This document shows positions 56,648 through 64,000 of a stretch of DNA of 64,000 nucleotides, one piece after another. A program made the position numbers and the translations under genes. Source of the DNA: Bradyrhizobium sp. CCGE-LA001 (GTDB lineage: Bacteria > Pseudomonadota > Alphaproteobacteria > Rhizobiales > Xanthobacteraceae); NCBI RefSeq assembly GCF_000296215.2, contig NZ_CP013949.1, positions 4,519,501-4,583,500 of the forward strand. The letters run 5' to 3'. Numbering within the stretch: position 1 is the first letter of the stretch; every line of letters begins with the position of its first letter. A model generated the notes under the pieces. The model made no database searches. It was given only the letters and a program-made list of their open reading frames with translations, and was not told the DNA's origin.

Positions 56648-57728
56648 CGCTGCCGGTCGGCTTCACCGGAGCAAAGGCCACACCCGACACCAGCACGCGC
56701 AGCATGCGTAGCGAGCGCACCCTTCCGTCCCAGGAGATCCGCGGCAGCGCGCGCAGATTGGTACGGCCCTCCGCCTCCACGATGCCGGGGATTGCTGAGA
56801 CCGCGCTGGCAAAGCCCGCCTCCTCGGCCATCACGACATGGCTGCGCCGGAACGAGGCACGGTCGCCGAACGGAAAGGCGAGATGCGTGATCTCGCGATG
56901 GAACGCGGATTCCGCAACCACCTTGCCCATCGTCATCTCGCGCAGCGCGCCTGTATCCTTCATATTGGCGAGAACGGGATAATTCACGGTCGCGCTGCCG
57001 ATCGTCACTAGCGGATCCGCAGCGAGCCTGGCGAGGTCCTCCCAGTTCATCGACGCCTCGCGCGAAAGTGCGGCGAGGTCGATCCGGTAACGCGTGCAGA
57101 GATCGGCGATCGCGGCCGACAGCTCCGCCGGCGGCAGCGAGCGCAACCAGCCTTCGAGATGGGAGAACAGCGCCCGCTTCCCCGCAATATCGGTAACCGT
57201 GGAACGCTGCTCCTTCTCGCCCATCATCAGGCTGATGCGGCTCTCGAGCGCGATCACCTGTTCGAGCCCGAGCCACCAGGCCTCGCCGACGCCATCGGGA
57301 AAGGCGGTGGGCACATAGATCGTGAAGGGCACGCCGTGGCGCGCCAGCACCGGATAGGCGAAGTCGATCAGATCCTTGCTCGCGCCATCAAAGGTCAGCG
57401 CCACGAAGCGCCGCTTCTCCGGCAGCGTCACGGCGCGGCGGCAGACCTCGTCCATGCCGAGGAAATCATACCTCCAGCGCCGCAGCGCGCGAATGGCACG
57501 GTCGAGGAATTGCGGCGTGATCTCGTGCTCGCGCAGCGGCTGAAACCCGCCACGACGCCGCGGCCGCACGCGCTGAAAGCGCAGGATGGCACCGGCACCG
57601 CGGCTGCGCAGCGCCGCCTGGCCGCTGAACCAGGTCAGCTCAAGCCGCAGCCGCTCCAGCCATCTTTCGTCGGATACCAAGGTCCCCGCCCTTCGCGCGC
57701 CGGCGCCCGTTCCCTCTCCTGTCGTCAT
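56631..57728 (-). CDS. Polysaccharide deacetylase-fold protein with degenerate active site
   Basis: A 365-residue protein with the NodB/CE4 fold. The strand with the first metal ligand reads FVALTFDGASKDLIDFAYPV rather than TFDDG, so the second Asp is missing. The His-containing motif expected as H-x3-H reads IGSATVNYPVL, with both His residues replaced. The later AFPFGDRASF strand is kept. Zinc-dependent deacetylation is therefore unlikely. It begins the surface-polysaccharide cluster and may act as a binding or scaffold protein. The ATG at 57726-57728 has AAAGGG upstream. Confidence 0.82.
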   Translation of the reverse strand: MTTGEGTGAGARRAGTLVSDERWLERLRLELTWFSGQAALRSRGAGAILRFQRVRPRRRGGFQPLREHEITPQFLDRAIRALRRWRYDFLGMDEVCRRAVTLPEKRRFVALTFDGASKDLIDFAYPVLARHGVPFTIYVPTAFPDGVGEAWWLGLEQVIALESRISLMMGEKEQRSTVTDIAGKRALFSHLEGWLRSLPPAELSAAIADLCTRYRIDLAALSREASMNWEDLARLAADPLVTIGSATVNYPVLANMKDTGALREMTMGKVVAESAFHREITHLAFPFGDRASFRRSHVVMAEEAGFASAVSAIPGIVEAEGRTNLRALPRISWDGRVRSLRMLRVLVSGVAFAPVKPTGSATSQT

Positions 57729-57808
57729 TACCCTTTGTTGACCTTTCTTTGCAAAGGTCGGCCCAAGGCCGAACTCGGTCTATTTTGATTTCTCGACAGG
57801 TTTCGCGA

Positions 57809-58990
57809 ATGACCATGGCTGCGGCGATGCAAAGCCGATCGGCAGAAGCGCCAGCGCGGTCGACGGCGAGCCGCATCGCTCAGGTCGATATCGTCACGGA
57901 TCTCGGCGAGGCCGAGGCGGCCTGGCGCGCCTTCGAGCAGACTGGCCATCTCTTTACGCCCTACCAGTGCTTCGATCTGCTCGCCCCCTGGCAACAGCTA
58001 GTCGGTGCCCACGAAGGGGCGCGCCCTTTCATCGTGATCGCCCGCGACGCCGAGCATGGGCCTCTCCTGCTGCTGCCGCTGTCACTGCGCCAGAGCCATG
58101 GCGTGCGCACCGCCAGCTTCATGGGCGGCAAGCACACGACCTTCAACATGGGCCTTTGGAACGCCGAATTCGCGGCGGAGGCGGTTCTCGACGATCTCGA
58201 CGCACTGCTGATGCCGTTGCGCGCGCATGTCGACGTGCTCTCGCTGACGCAGCAGCCCAGGCGCTGGAGCGGCCAGCAGAACCCGTTTGCGCTGCTGCCG
58301 CGGCAGGGCTCGATCAACGGCTGCCCGCTGCTGGCGATGGAGCCGGGCGGCCCGCTGGAATCGCGCATCAGCAATTCCTTCCGCCGCCGCCTCAAGAGCA
58401 AGGAGAAGAAGCTCCAGGCCCTGCCCGGCTACCGCTACAATCTCGCGACCTCAGATGCGGACATCGAGCGCCTGCTCGACTGGTTCTTCCGCGTCAAGCC
58501 GGCGCGGATGGCGGAGCAGAACCTGCCGAACGTGTTCGCCGAGCCGGGCGTCGAGCAATTCATCCGCAGCGCCTGCCTGTCCCGGCGCGGCGACGGCCGC
58601 GCGATCGACATCCACGCGCTCGAATGCGACGAGGACGTGATCGCGATCTTCGCCGGCGTCGCCGACGGCCAGCGCTTCTCGATGATGTTCAACACCTACA
58701 CGATGTCCGAGCATGCCCGTTACAGCCCGGGCCTGATCCTGATGCGCTACATCATCGACCGCTGCGCCGAGCGCGGCTACCACTCCCTCGACCTCGGCAT
58801 CGGCTCGGACGATTACAAGCGGATGTTCTGCAAGGACGACGAGGACATCTTCGACAGCTTCGTGCCCCTGACCTCGCGCGGAAAGCTCGCGGCGATGGCG
58901 ATGTCATCGCTCAGTCGCGGCAAGCGGATGGTGAAGCAGAACCAGATGCTGTTCGATCTCGCCCGCCGGCTGCGGCAGACGTTCGGGTAA
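57809..58990 (+). CDS. CelD/BcsL-type acetyltransferase
   Basis: A 393-residue protein of the GNAT-related CelD/BcsL family found in cellulose and exopolysaccharide gene clusters. The acetyltransferase core is in the second half: SNSFRRRLKSKEKKLQALPG, VFAEPGVEQFIRSAC, IAIFAGVADGQRFSMMFNTY and YHSLDLGIGSDDYKRMFC. I chose the ATG at 57809 (MTMAAAMQSRS); the frame runs back to 57749. It is divergent from the deacetylase-like gene and probably acetylates a sugar or lipid in the same polymer pathway. Confidence 0.82.
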   Translation: MTMAAAMQSRSAEAPARSTASRIAQVDIVTDLGEAEAAWRAFEQTGHLFTPYQCFDLLAPWQQLVGAHEGARPFIVIARDAEHGPLLLLPLSLRQSHGVRTASFMGGKHTTFNMGLWNAEFAAEAVLDDLDALLMPLRAHVDVLSLTQQPRRWSGQQNPFALLPRQGSINGCPLLAMEPGGPLESRISNSFRRRLKSKEKKLQALPGYRYNLATSDADIERLLDWFFRVKPARMAEQNLPNVFAEPGVEQFIRSACLSRRGDGRAIDIHALECDEDVIAIFAGVADGQRFSMMFNTYTMSEHARYSPGLILMRYIIDRCAERGYHSLDLGIGSDDYKRMFCKDDEDIFDSFVPLTSRGKLAAMAMSSLSRGKRMVKQNQMLFDLARRLRQTFG

Positions 58991-59012
58991 GACCTCTTCG
59001 CAATGACCGGGT

Positions 59013-59106
59013 CGTAGGGTGGGCAAAGCGAAGCGTGCCCACGTCTTCCGTTCCCGCATTGGAGAGGTCGTGGGCACGACGCAAACACGCCTTTGCCCAC
59101 CCTACG
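59013..59106. repeat. Palindromic repeat (family 3)
   Basis: CGTAGGGTGGGCAAAG at left is mirrored by CTTTGCCCACCCTACG at right, and CGTGCCCACG by CGTGGGCACG nearer the centre, over 94 bases. It lies between the convergent acetyltransferase and Wzz/kinase-like genes and could end both transcripts. Confidence 0.85.
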
Positions 59107-59128
59107 ATTCCGAGTGTGCGGAGAGAGC

Positions 59129-61399
59129 CTACGCCGCCACGACGCGCGGAGCTTCCACCGTCGGCTGCACCGGCTTGTTCAGCATCGTCACCTCGCTGAA
59201 GCCGACCGCTCTCAGCTGCTCGCACATCTGCGTGCGCGCATCCGGGGCCATCGTTGCATCCGGCACCACGACGGCGCGGGCATGCGCCGTCAGCAGGTCG
59301 GCCGGCAGATCGGAGGCGCTGCCGGCATCGAGGAGCACGTGGTCGTAGGCGCGGAGCAGCGCATCGATCGCGAGCGTCACGCGCGGCGATTGCAACAGGC
59401 TGCGGTCGAAGCCCGGACGGCCGGCCATGACAAGATGCAACCGCGACAGCTTGTCCCGGGTAATGACCTGCGCGAACGTCGCCTCGCCCTGCATCAACTC
59501 GGCAAGACCCGGCGCGGACGCATCGACGGAGACAGCGGCAATCGTCGGCGACGACCCGGCGAGATCGACCACCACGACACGCGCGTCGCGCGCCAGATGC
59601 CTGGCGAGCGTCAGCGTCGACAGCGTGATGGATTCACCGGCCGCCGTGCCGAGCACCGTGACCTTCTTTGCCCCCGCGCCTGCCCGGCGCAGGCTGCCGG
59701 CCAACTGCTCGATCTCGGCGAATTCGGAGATGTCGGCTTCTGGCGCTATCTCCGGCTGAAGCGGCCCGGGATTGTCGACCACCGGATCAATTATCGGCGC
59801 GGCCACCGGTTCGACCACCGGCTCAACCATCACGTCCCGGCGCACCGGCGCCCGCGACGGCAGGACCGCTCCCATCGCGCGCGGCGCGGTCTGGCGCAAC
59901 AGCTCACCGGTAACGACGACGCCGGACGACAGCAACAGCGTCGCGATGGTCGCGATCAGCACGATCGGCAGCTTCTTCGGATAGGCCGGCGTGTTGGAGA
60001 CGATGGCGCGCGAGATGATGCGACCGTCGGTCGGCGCGGTGTCGATGGTCTCGCGGGTATTGGCCTCGCGGTACTTGGCAAGATAAGTCTCCAGCAGGTC
60101 GCGCTGCGCCTTGGCCTCGCGCTCGAGCGCGCGGAGCTGCACGTCCTGCCCGTTGGTCGAGGCCGCCTGCTTCTTGAGCTGATCGAGGCTCGTCGTCAGA
60201 CCGTCGACCCGGCTGCTGGCGATGCGCGCGTCGCTTTCGAGCGTGCGCGAAATCTTGGCGGCTTCGTCGCGGATCTGATTGTCGAGATCGCCGAGCTGCG
60301 CCTTCAATTCCTTGATGCGCGGGTGGTTGCCGAGCAGCGTGGAGGATTGCTCGGCAAGCTGGGCACGCAGCGTCACCCGCTGCTCCGACAGCCGCCGCAT
60401 CAACTCGGAGTTCACGACTTCCGACGCCTCGATCGGCTTGCCGCTCTGGAGCATTTCGCGGATCAGCTTCGCCTTGGATTCCGCGTCGGCCTTGATCGAA
60501 CGCGCATTGTTGAGCTGGGTGTTGATCTCGCCCATCTGCTGGTTCGACAGCGTGGTGTTGTTGGTGCCGACGAACAGGCTGGACTTGGAGCGGAAGTCCT
60601 CGACCCGCGCCTCGGCGTCGGAGACCTTCTTGCGCAGGTCCTCGATCTCGCCGGCCAGCCACTGGCTGGCGTTCTTGGCTTGCTCCTGGCGCGCGCTCTG
60701 CTGGAGCACGAGGTAACCCTCGGCGATCGAGTTGGCGACACGCGCGGCAAGCTCGGGATCGGCGGACTGGAAGTCGACCACGATCACGCGCGACTTGTCG
60801 ACGGCGTAGGCCTGGAGGCGCTCGTAATAGGCGTCCAGCACCCGCTCTTCCGGCGTCATCGAGAACGGATCGCGGCCGATGCCGATCATCGCCGCGAGCG
60901 ATTTCAGCGGCGAGATGCCCTGCAGCACGGGATCGAATTCGGGCCGCTCAGCAAGCTTGTTCTTCTTGATGATCTCGCGCGCGAGATCGCGCGATAACAC
61001 GAGCTGCACCTGGCTGGTGACGGCCTCGGCGTCGAGCGCCTGCCGCTCCTCGGCGCGGTCGCTGTTCGGGCGCAGGAACACGTTCTCGCGGCCGTCGATC
61101 AGGATACGGGCTTCGGATTTGTAGCGCGGCGTGACGAGGTTCACGATGGCAATCGAGGTGACGAGCACCAGCACCGTCGGCACGATGATCCAGCCGCGCT
61201 TGCGCGCCAATGCTCCGCCGAGCGCGTGCAGGTCGATGTCGCCGGATTCGATTTGCGCCTGCTTCGTGACGACGGGCTTCGCTTCGATCTTGGTTTCGAT
61301 CTTGCTGTCGATCTTGGGCGCAGCTTCGGCCCTGGATTTCGAGACGGCCCGCTCGATCACAGCCTTGTCCTTGCCGGCACGCCAGAACGCTAAACGCAT
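59129..61399 (-). CDS. Wzz/GNVR polysaccharide chain-length protein with degenerate BY-kinase domain
   Basis: A 756-residue inner-membrane protein. Two TM helices (about residues 70-90 and 500-525) flank a long periplasmic coiled-coil Wzz/GNVR domain (about 100-490). The cytoplasmic C-terminal part resembles the BY-type tyrosine kinase, but its Walker A position reads VLGTAAGESITLSTL at about residue 584 instead of the usual PGEGKS form, so Lys is missing. Walker A' is partly kept (VVVVDLAGSSPT). There is no C-terminal Tyr cluster. It probably controls polymer length or export without autokinase activity. Confidence 0.85.
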   Translation of the reverse strand: MRLAFWRAGKDKAVIERAVSKSRAEAAPKIDSKIETKIEAKPVVTKQAQIESGDIDLHALGGALARKRGWIIVPTVLVLVTSIAIVNLVTPRYKSEARILIDGRENVFLRPNSDRAEERQALDAEAVTSQVQLVLSRDLAREIIKKNKLAERPEFDPVLQGISPLKSLAAMIGIGRDPFSMTPEERVLDAYYERLQAYAVDKSRVIVVDFQSADPELAARVANSIAEGYLVLQQSARQEQAKNASQWLAGEIEDLRKKVSDAEARVEDFRSKSSLFVGTNNTTLSNQQMGEINTQLNNARSIKADAESKAKLIREMLQSGKPIEASEVVNSELMRRLSEQRVTLRAQLAEQSSTLLGNHPRIKELKAQLGDLDNQIRDEAAKISRTLESDARIASSRVDGLTTSLDQLKKQAASTNGQDVQLRALEREAKAQRDLLETYLAKYREANTRETIDTAPTDGRIISRAIVSNTPAYPKKLPIVLIATIATLLLSSGVVVTGELLRQTAPRAMGAVLPSRAPVRRDVMVEPVVEPVAAPIIDPVVDNPGPLQPEIAPEADISEFAEIEQLAGSLRRAGAGAKKVTVLGTAAGESITLSTLTLARHLARDARVVVVDLAGSSPTIAAVSVDASAPGLAELMQGEATFAQVITRDKLSRLHLVMAGRPGFDRSLLQSPRVTLAIDALLRAYDHVLLDAGSASDLPADLLTAHARAVVVPDATMAPDARTQMCEQLRAVGFSEVTMLNKPVQPTVEAPRVVAA

Positions 61400-61599
61400 C
61401 GAACACTCCCGCAGGGCAACGCTGCGACTCTACCTCAACCGCGGCGATTACACTCCATTAAGGTTGCCGCTGGGTTAATCGCTCCGTTCCGCCATCCGCG
61501 CGCACGCGCTCGTCACCGTTTGTTAACCACGAGGCCCCTTAATCCGTCTCGATTATTCGCAAGATTGTTCGTGTTCGCCGTCGAGCGCTGGTTTTGATC
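61400..61599. other. Divergent promoter region, Wzz/kinase-like and glycosyltransferase genes
   Basis: A 200-base gap with several TTAA motifs (near 61456, 61474, 61514 and 61537). None has the exact TTAA-N7-TTAA spacing of a CtrA site. No gene seen. Confidence 0.4.
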
Positions 61600-62733
61600 A
61601 TGCCCCCCTCTCCCGACCGGCCGCTCCGAATCCTGCACGCCGTGCGCGCACCCGTCGGCGGAATCTTTCGCCACATCCTCGACGTTGCCAATGGCCAGGT
61701 CGATCGCGGCCATCACGTCGGCATCCTCGCCGACAGCCTCACCGGCGGCGAGCGCGCCGACAAGGCGCTGGCCGAGCTCGCACCGCGGCTGAAGCTCGGC
61801 GTGCACCGCCTCGCGATCCGCCGCGAACCCTCGCCCGACGACGTCATGGTGTGGCTCCGCATGCGGCGGCTGATCGCCGCACTCAAGCCCGACGTCATGC
61901 ACGGCCACGGTGCCAAGGCGGGTGCCTTCATCCGCATGCGGCGGCGCTCCGACGACACCATCCGCATCTACACCCCGCATGGCGGCTCGCTGCATTATCC
62001 CCTCAACACCTTCAAGGGCGAATTCTACGCGCGGCTCGAGCGCACGCTGATGGATGCGACCGACCTGTTCCTGTTCGAAAGCGCGTTTGCCCGCGACACC
62101 TATCAACGCATCGTCGGCACGCCCAAGGGCGTCGTGCATTGCGTCTTCAACGGCGTCACGCCGGAGGAGTTCGAGCCGGTCGTGCTCGCCGACGATGCCA
62201 CCGATCTCGCTTATGTCGGCGAGTTCAGGCACATCAAGGGTGCCGATCTCCTGGTCGACGCCGTGGCGCGCCTGCACGAGGGCGGCAAGAAGGTCACGTT
62301 GACGCTCGGCGGCGACGGCGAGGAAACGGCGGCGCTGAAGGCGCAAGTCGAGCGACTCGGCCTGTCCGGCGCGATCCGCTTCATCGGCCACGTCAAGGCG
62401 CGCTACGGCTTCTCCCAGGGGCGGCTGCTGGTCGTTCCCTCGCGCGGCGATTCCATGCCCTATGTCGTGATCGAGGCGGGCGCCGCCGGCATTCCCATGA
62501 TCGCGTCCCGCATCGGCGGCATCCCCGAGATCTTCGGCTCCGACAGCCCCGCTTTGTTCGCACCCAGCAACCCCGAGGCCATGGCGGAGGCGATCGCGGC
62601 TGCACTCGACAATCCCGAGGCTACAGCGCAACGCGCCGTCTCCTTGCGCGAGCGCATCTCCGCGCATTTCTCGCAATCCGCCATGGTCGACGGCGTGATC
62701 GCCGGCTACCGCGACGCATTTGCCAATCATTAA
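61600..62733 (+). CDS. Family 4 glycosyltransferase
   Basis: A 377-residue GT-B enzyme that transfers a sugar in polysaccharide assembly. The N-terminal acceptor half begins RILHAVRAPVGGIFRHILD. The C-terminal donor half has VGEFRHIKGADLLVDAVARL and VVPSRGDSMPYVVIEAGAAG, the nucleotide-sugar site of GT4 (its first Glu position reads Asp). I chose the ATG at 61600 (MPPSPDRPLR) over the in-frame TTG at 61594. It lies upstream of the undecaprenyl-phosphate sugar transferase gene on the same strand. Donor and acceptor are unknown. Confidence 0.9.
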   Translation: MPPSPDRPLRILHAVRAPVGGIFRHILDVANGQVDRGHHVGILADSLTGGERADKALAELAPRLKLGVHRLAIRREPSPDDVMVWLRMRRLIAALKPDVMHGHGAKAGAFIRMRRRSDDTIRIYTPHGGSLHYPLNTFKGEFYARLERTLMDATDLFLFESAFARDTYQRIVGTPKGVVHCVFNGVTPEEFEPVVLADDATDLAYVGEFRHIKGADLLVDAVARLHEGGKKVTLTLGGDGEETAALKAQVERLGLSGAIRFIGHVKARYGFSQGRLLVVPSRGDSMPYVVIEAGAAGIPMIASRIGGIPEIFGSDSPALFAPSNPEAMAEAIAAALDNPEATAQRAVSLRERISAHFSQSAMVDGVIAGYRDAFANH

Positions 62734-62850
62734 CTATCCTTAAGGCGCTTTAGAGAATCTTCCGATTTGTTCGATAATCGACGTGCCAGGGGATGCTTGC
62801 CCGGGGCGCGTCAGGCCGTGCCGCGGGCTTTGGAATGGACGTGGACGCCC

Positions 62851-64000
62851 GTGGAACCGCTCAACGCACGCTCGATGCTCGATGCCGCGACCAGCGGCAC
62901 GGCAAAGCCCGCCGACCAACCCTTTGTCGAGCGCCGCCGCCGGCTATCGCCTGCAGCGCTCGAAGTCGTCAACCAGAAGGTGGCCCGCGCCTATTCGCCG
63001 ATCGTAATCGCCGGCTTGGTGCGCCTCGCTGATTTCGTGCTGCTCAGCCTCGTCGGCATTGCGGTTTATCTCGGCTATGTCATGCCGCTCGCAGGCGCCT
63101 TCAGCTGGGTCTATCCCGCCGAGGTCGTCGCCGTCGCGATCGCCGCCGTGGTCTGCTTTCAGGCCGCCGACCTCTACCAGGTGCAGATGTTCCGCTGGCA
63201 GCTGCGGCAGATGACGCGGATGATCTCGTCCTGGTCGTTCGTCTTCCTGCTGTTTATCGGCATCTCGTTCTTCGCCAAGTTCGGCAGCGAAGTGTCGCGG
63301 CTATGGCTTGCCGCGTTCTATTTCCTCGGCCTCGCCGCGCTGATGGCCGAGCGTCTCGTCCTGCGCTCGCTGGTGCGCGGCTGGGCGCGCGAAGGCCGGC
63401 TCGACCGCCGCACCATCATCGTCGGTTCCGACAGCAACGGCGAGCTGCTGGTCGAGGCGCTGAAGGCGCAGGAAGATTCCGACATCCACGTGCTCGGCGT
63501 GTTCGACGACCGCAACGACAGCCGCGCGCTCGACACCTGCGCCGGCGCACGCAAGCTGGGCAAGGTCGACGACATCGTCGAGTTTGCCCGCCGCACCCGC
63601 GTCGATCTCGTGCTGTTCGCGCTGCCGATCTCGGCGGAGACACGCATCCTGGAGATGCTGAAGAAGCTCTGGGTGCTGCCGGTCGACATTCGCCTCTCCG
63701 CGCACACCAACAAGCTGCGCTTCCGCCCCCGCTCCTATTCCTATCTCGGCGAGGTGCCGACGCTGGACGTGTTTGAGGCACCGATTACCGATTGGGATCT
63801 GGTGATGAAATGGCTGTTCGACCGCGTCGTCGGCAGCCTCGCGCTGCTCGCCGCGCTGCCGGTGATGGGGCTGGTGGCGCTGGCAGTGAAGCTCGACAGC
63901 CCGGGTCCGGTGCTGTTCCGCCAGAAGCGCTTCGGCTTCAACAACGAACGCATCGACGTCTACAAGTTCCGCTCGATGTACCACCATCAGGCCGATCCGA
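62851..64000 (+). CDS. Undecaprenyl-phosphate sugar phosphotransferase (WcaJ/ExoY type), cut by window edge
   Basis: At least 383 residues of a bacterial sugar transferase that places the first sugar phosphate on the lipid carrier. An N-terminal membrane region (about residues 48-150) and a CoA-binding-like middle (RRTIIVGSDSNGELLVEAL) precede the catalytic domain, which has begun with DWDLVMKWLFDRVVGSL and continues to the PGPVLFRQKRFGFN motif before the window ends. I chose the GTG at 62851; an in-frame ATG lies at 62875. It follows the glycosyltransferase by 117 bases and should start the polymer repeat unit. Confidence 0.92.
   Translation, partial: MEPLNARSMLDAATSGTAKPADQPFVERRRRLSPAALEVVNQKVARAYSPIVIAGLVRLADFVLLSLVGIAVYLGYVMPLAGAFSWVYPAEVVAVAIAAVVCFQAADLYQVQMFRWQLRQMTRMISSWSFVFLLFIGISFFAKFGSEVSRLWLAAFYFLGLAALMAERLVLRSLVRGWAREGRLDRRTIIVGSDSNGELLVEALKAQEDSDIHVLGVFDDRNDSRALDTCAGARKLGKVDDIVEFARRTRVDLVLFALPISAETRILEMLKKLWVLPVDIRLSAHTNKLRFRPRSYSYLGEVPTLDVFEAPITDWDLVMKWLFDRVVGSLALLAALPVMGLVALAVKLDSPGPVLFRQKRFGFNNERIDVYKFRSMYHHQADP

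Noticed and set aside
61456..61540. Several TTAA motifs in the divergent gap as CtrA sites
   Set aside because: None has the TTAA-N7-TTAA spacing; AT-rich words of this kind are expected by chance in intergenic DNA.

Overview
The window looks like chromosomal DNA from an alphaproteobacterium of the order Rhizobiales, most likely Bradyrhizobium or a close relative. This rests on the high GC content, the clustered nuoABCDEFG genes with extra genes inserted, the tig-clpP-clpX-lon order, a glnB-glnA pair with a sigma-54-type promoter, and several dispersed foldback repeats I associate with that genus. There is no rRNA operon, insertion sequence, prophage or CRISPR array. The three tRNA genes are Asp, Val and Leu. 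Almost everything is housekeeping or conserved accessory DNA.

Layout. 1-6353 (minus strand): the front half of the complex I operon (nuoA to the N-terminus of nuoG). It carries two non-standard passengers: an FkbM-type methyltransferase between nuoD and nuoE, and a 66-residue membrane protein between nuoE and nuoF. 6602-10300 (minus): a siderophore-type TonB receptor, a PepSY membrane protein and a small membrane protein. 10556-14394: small genes, tRNA-Asp, an HU-like protein, peptidase T, a membrane protein and a 24-residue microprotein. 14509-27740: a heavy-metal efflux island with a Cus-type (Cu/Ag) adaptor and pump, a Czc-type (Co/Zn/Cd) tripartite pump, a His-rich cation diffusion facilitator, two small secreted metal-ligand-rich proteins and one divergent methyltransferase. 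27864-31397: a methyltransferase and a secreted caspase-like protein downstream of a perfect CRP-type palindrome. 31589-39266: tRNA-Val, a GFA-fold protein, the protein quality-control block lon, clpX, clpP and tig, and tRNA-Leu. 39421-44520: a multicopper-oxidase-fold protein without its copper ligands, the NAD(P)HX repair enzyme, glnB and glnA. 45057-56647: mixed metabolic genes, a diguanylate cyclase, rplM-rpsI, metY and ctaA. 56631-64000: a cell-surface polysaccharide cluster that runs off the right edge.

How the genes fit together. The metal island would form two cell-envelope-spanning pumps with different predicted ion preference, fed by periplasmic and cytoplasmic metal-binding proteins. 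The polysaccharide cluster has a deacetylase-like protein, a CelD-type acetyltransferase, a Wzz/BY-kinase-like chain-length protein, a family 4 glycosyltransferase and an undecaprenyl-phosphate sugar transferase, as expected for exopolysaccharide assembly. A recurring theme is proteins that keep an enzyme fold but have lost the usual catalytic or metal-binding residues: the multicopper oxidase, the polysaccharide deacetylase, the tyrosine-kinase domain, an enoyl-CoA hydratase homologue and the metal-binding domain of the CusB-like adaptor.

I found no obviously new multi-gene system. The best leads are the two passengers in the nuo operon, the 24-residue microprotein, the CRP-type site upstream of the caspase-like gene, and the group of degenerate enzymes. 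All calls come from reading the sequence; no database search was run.
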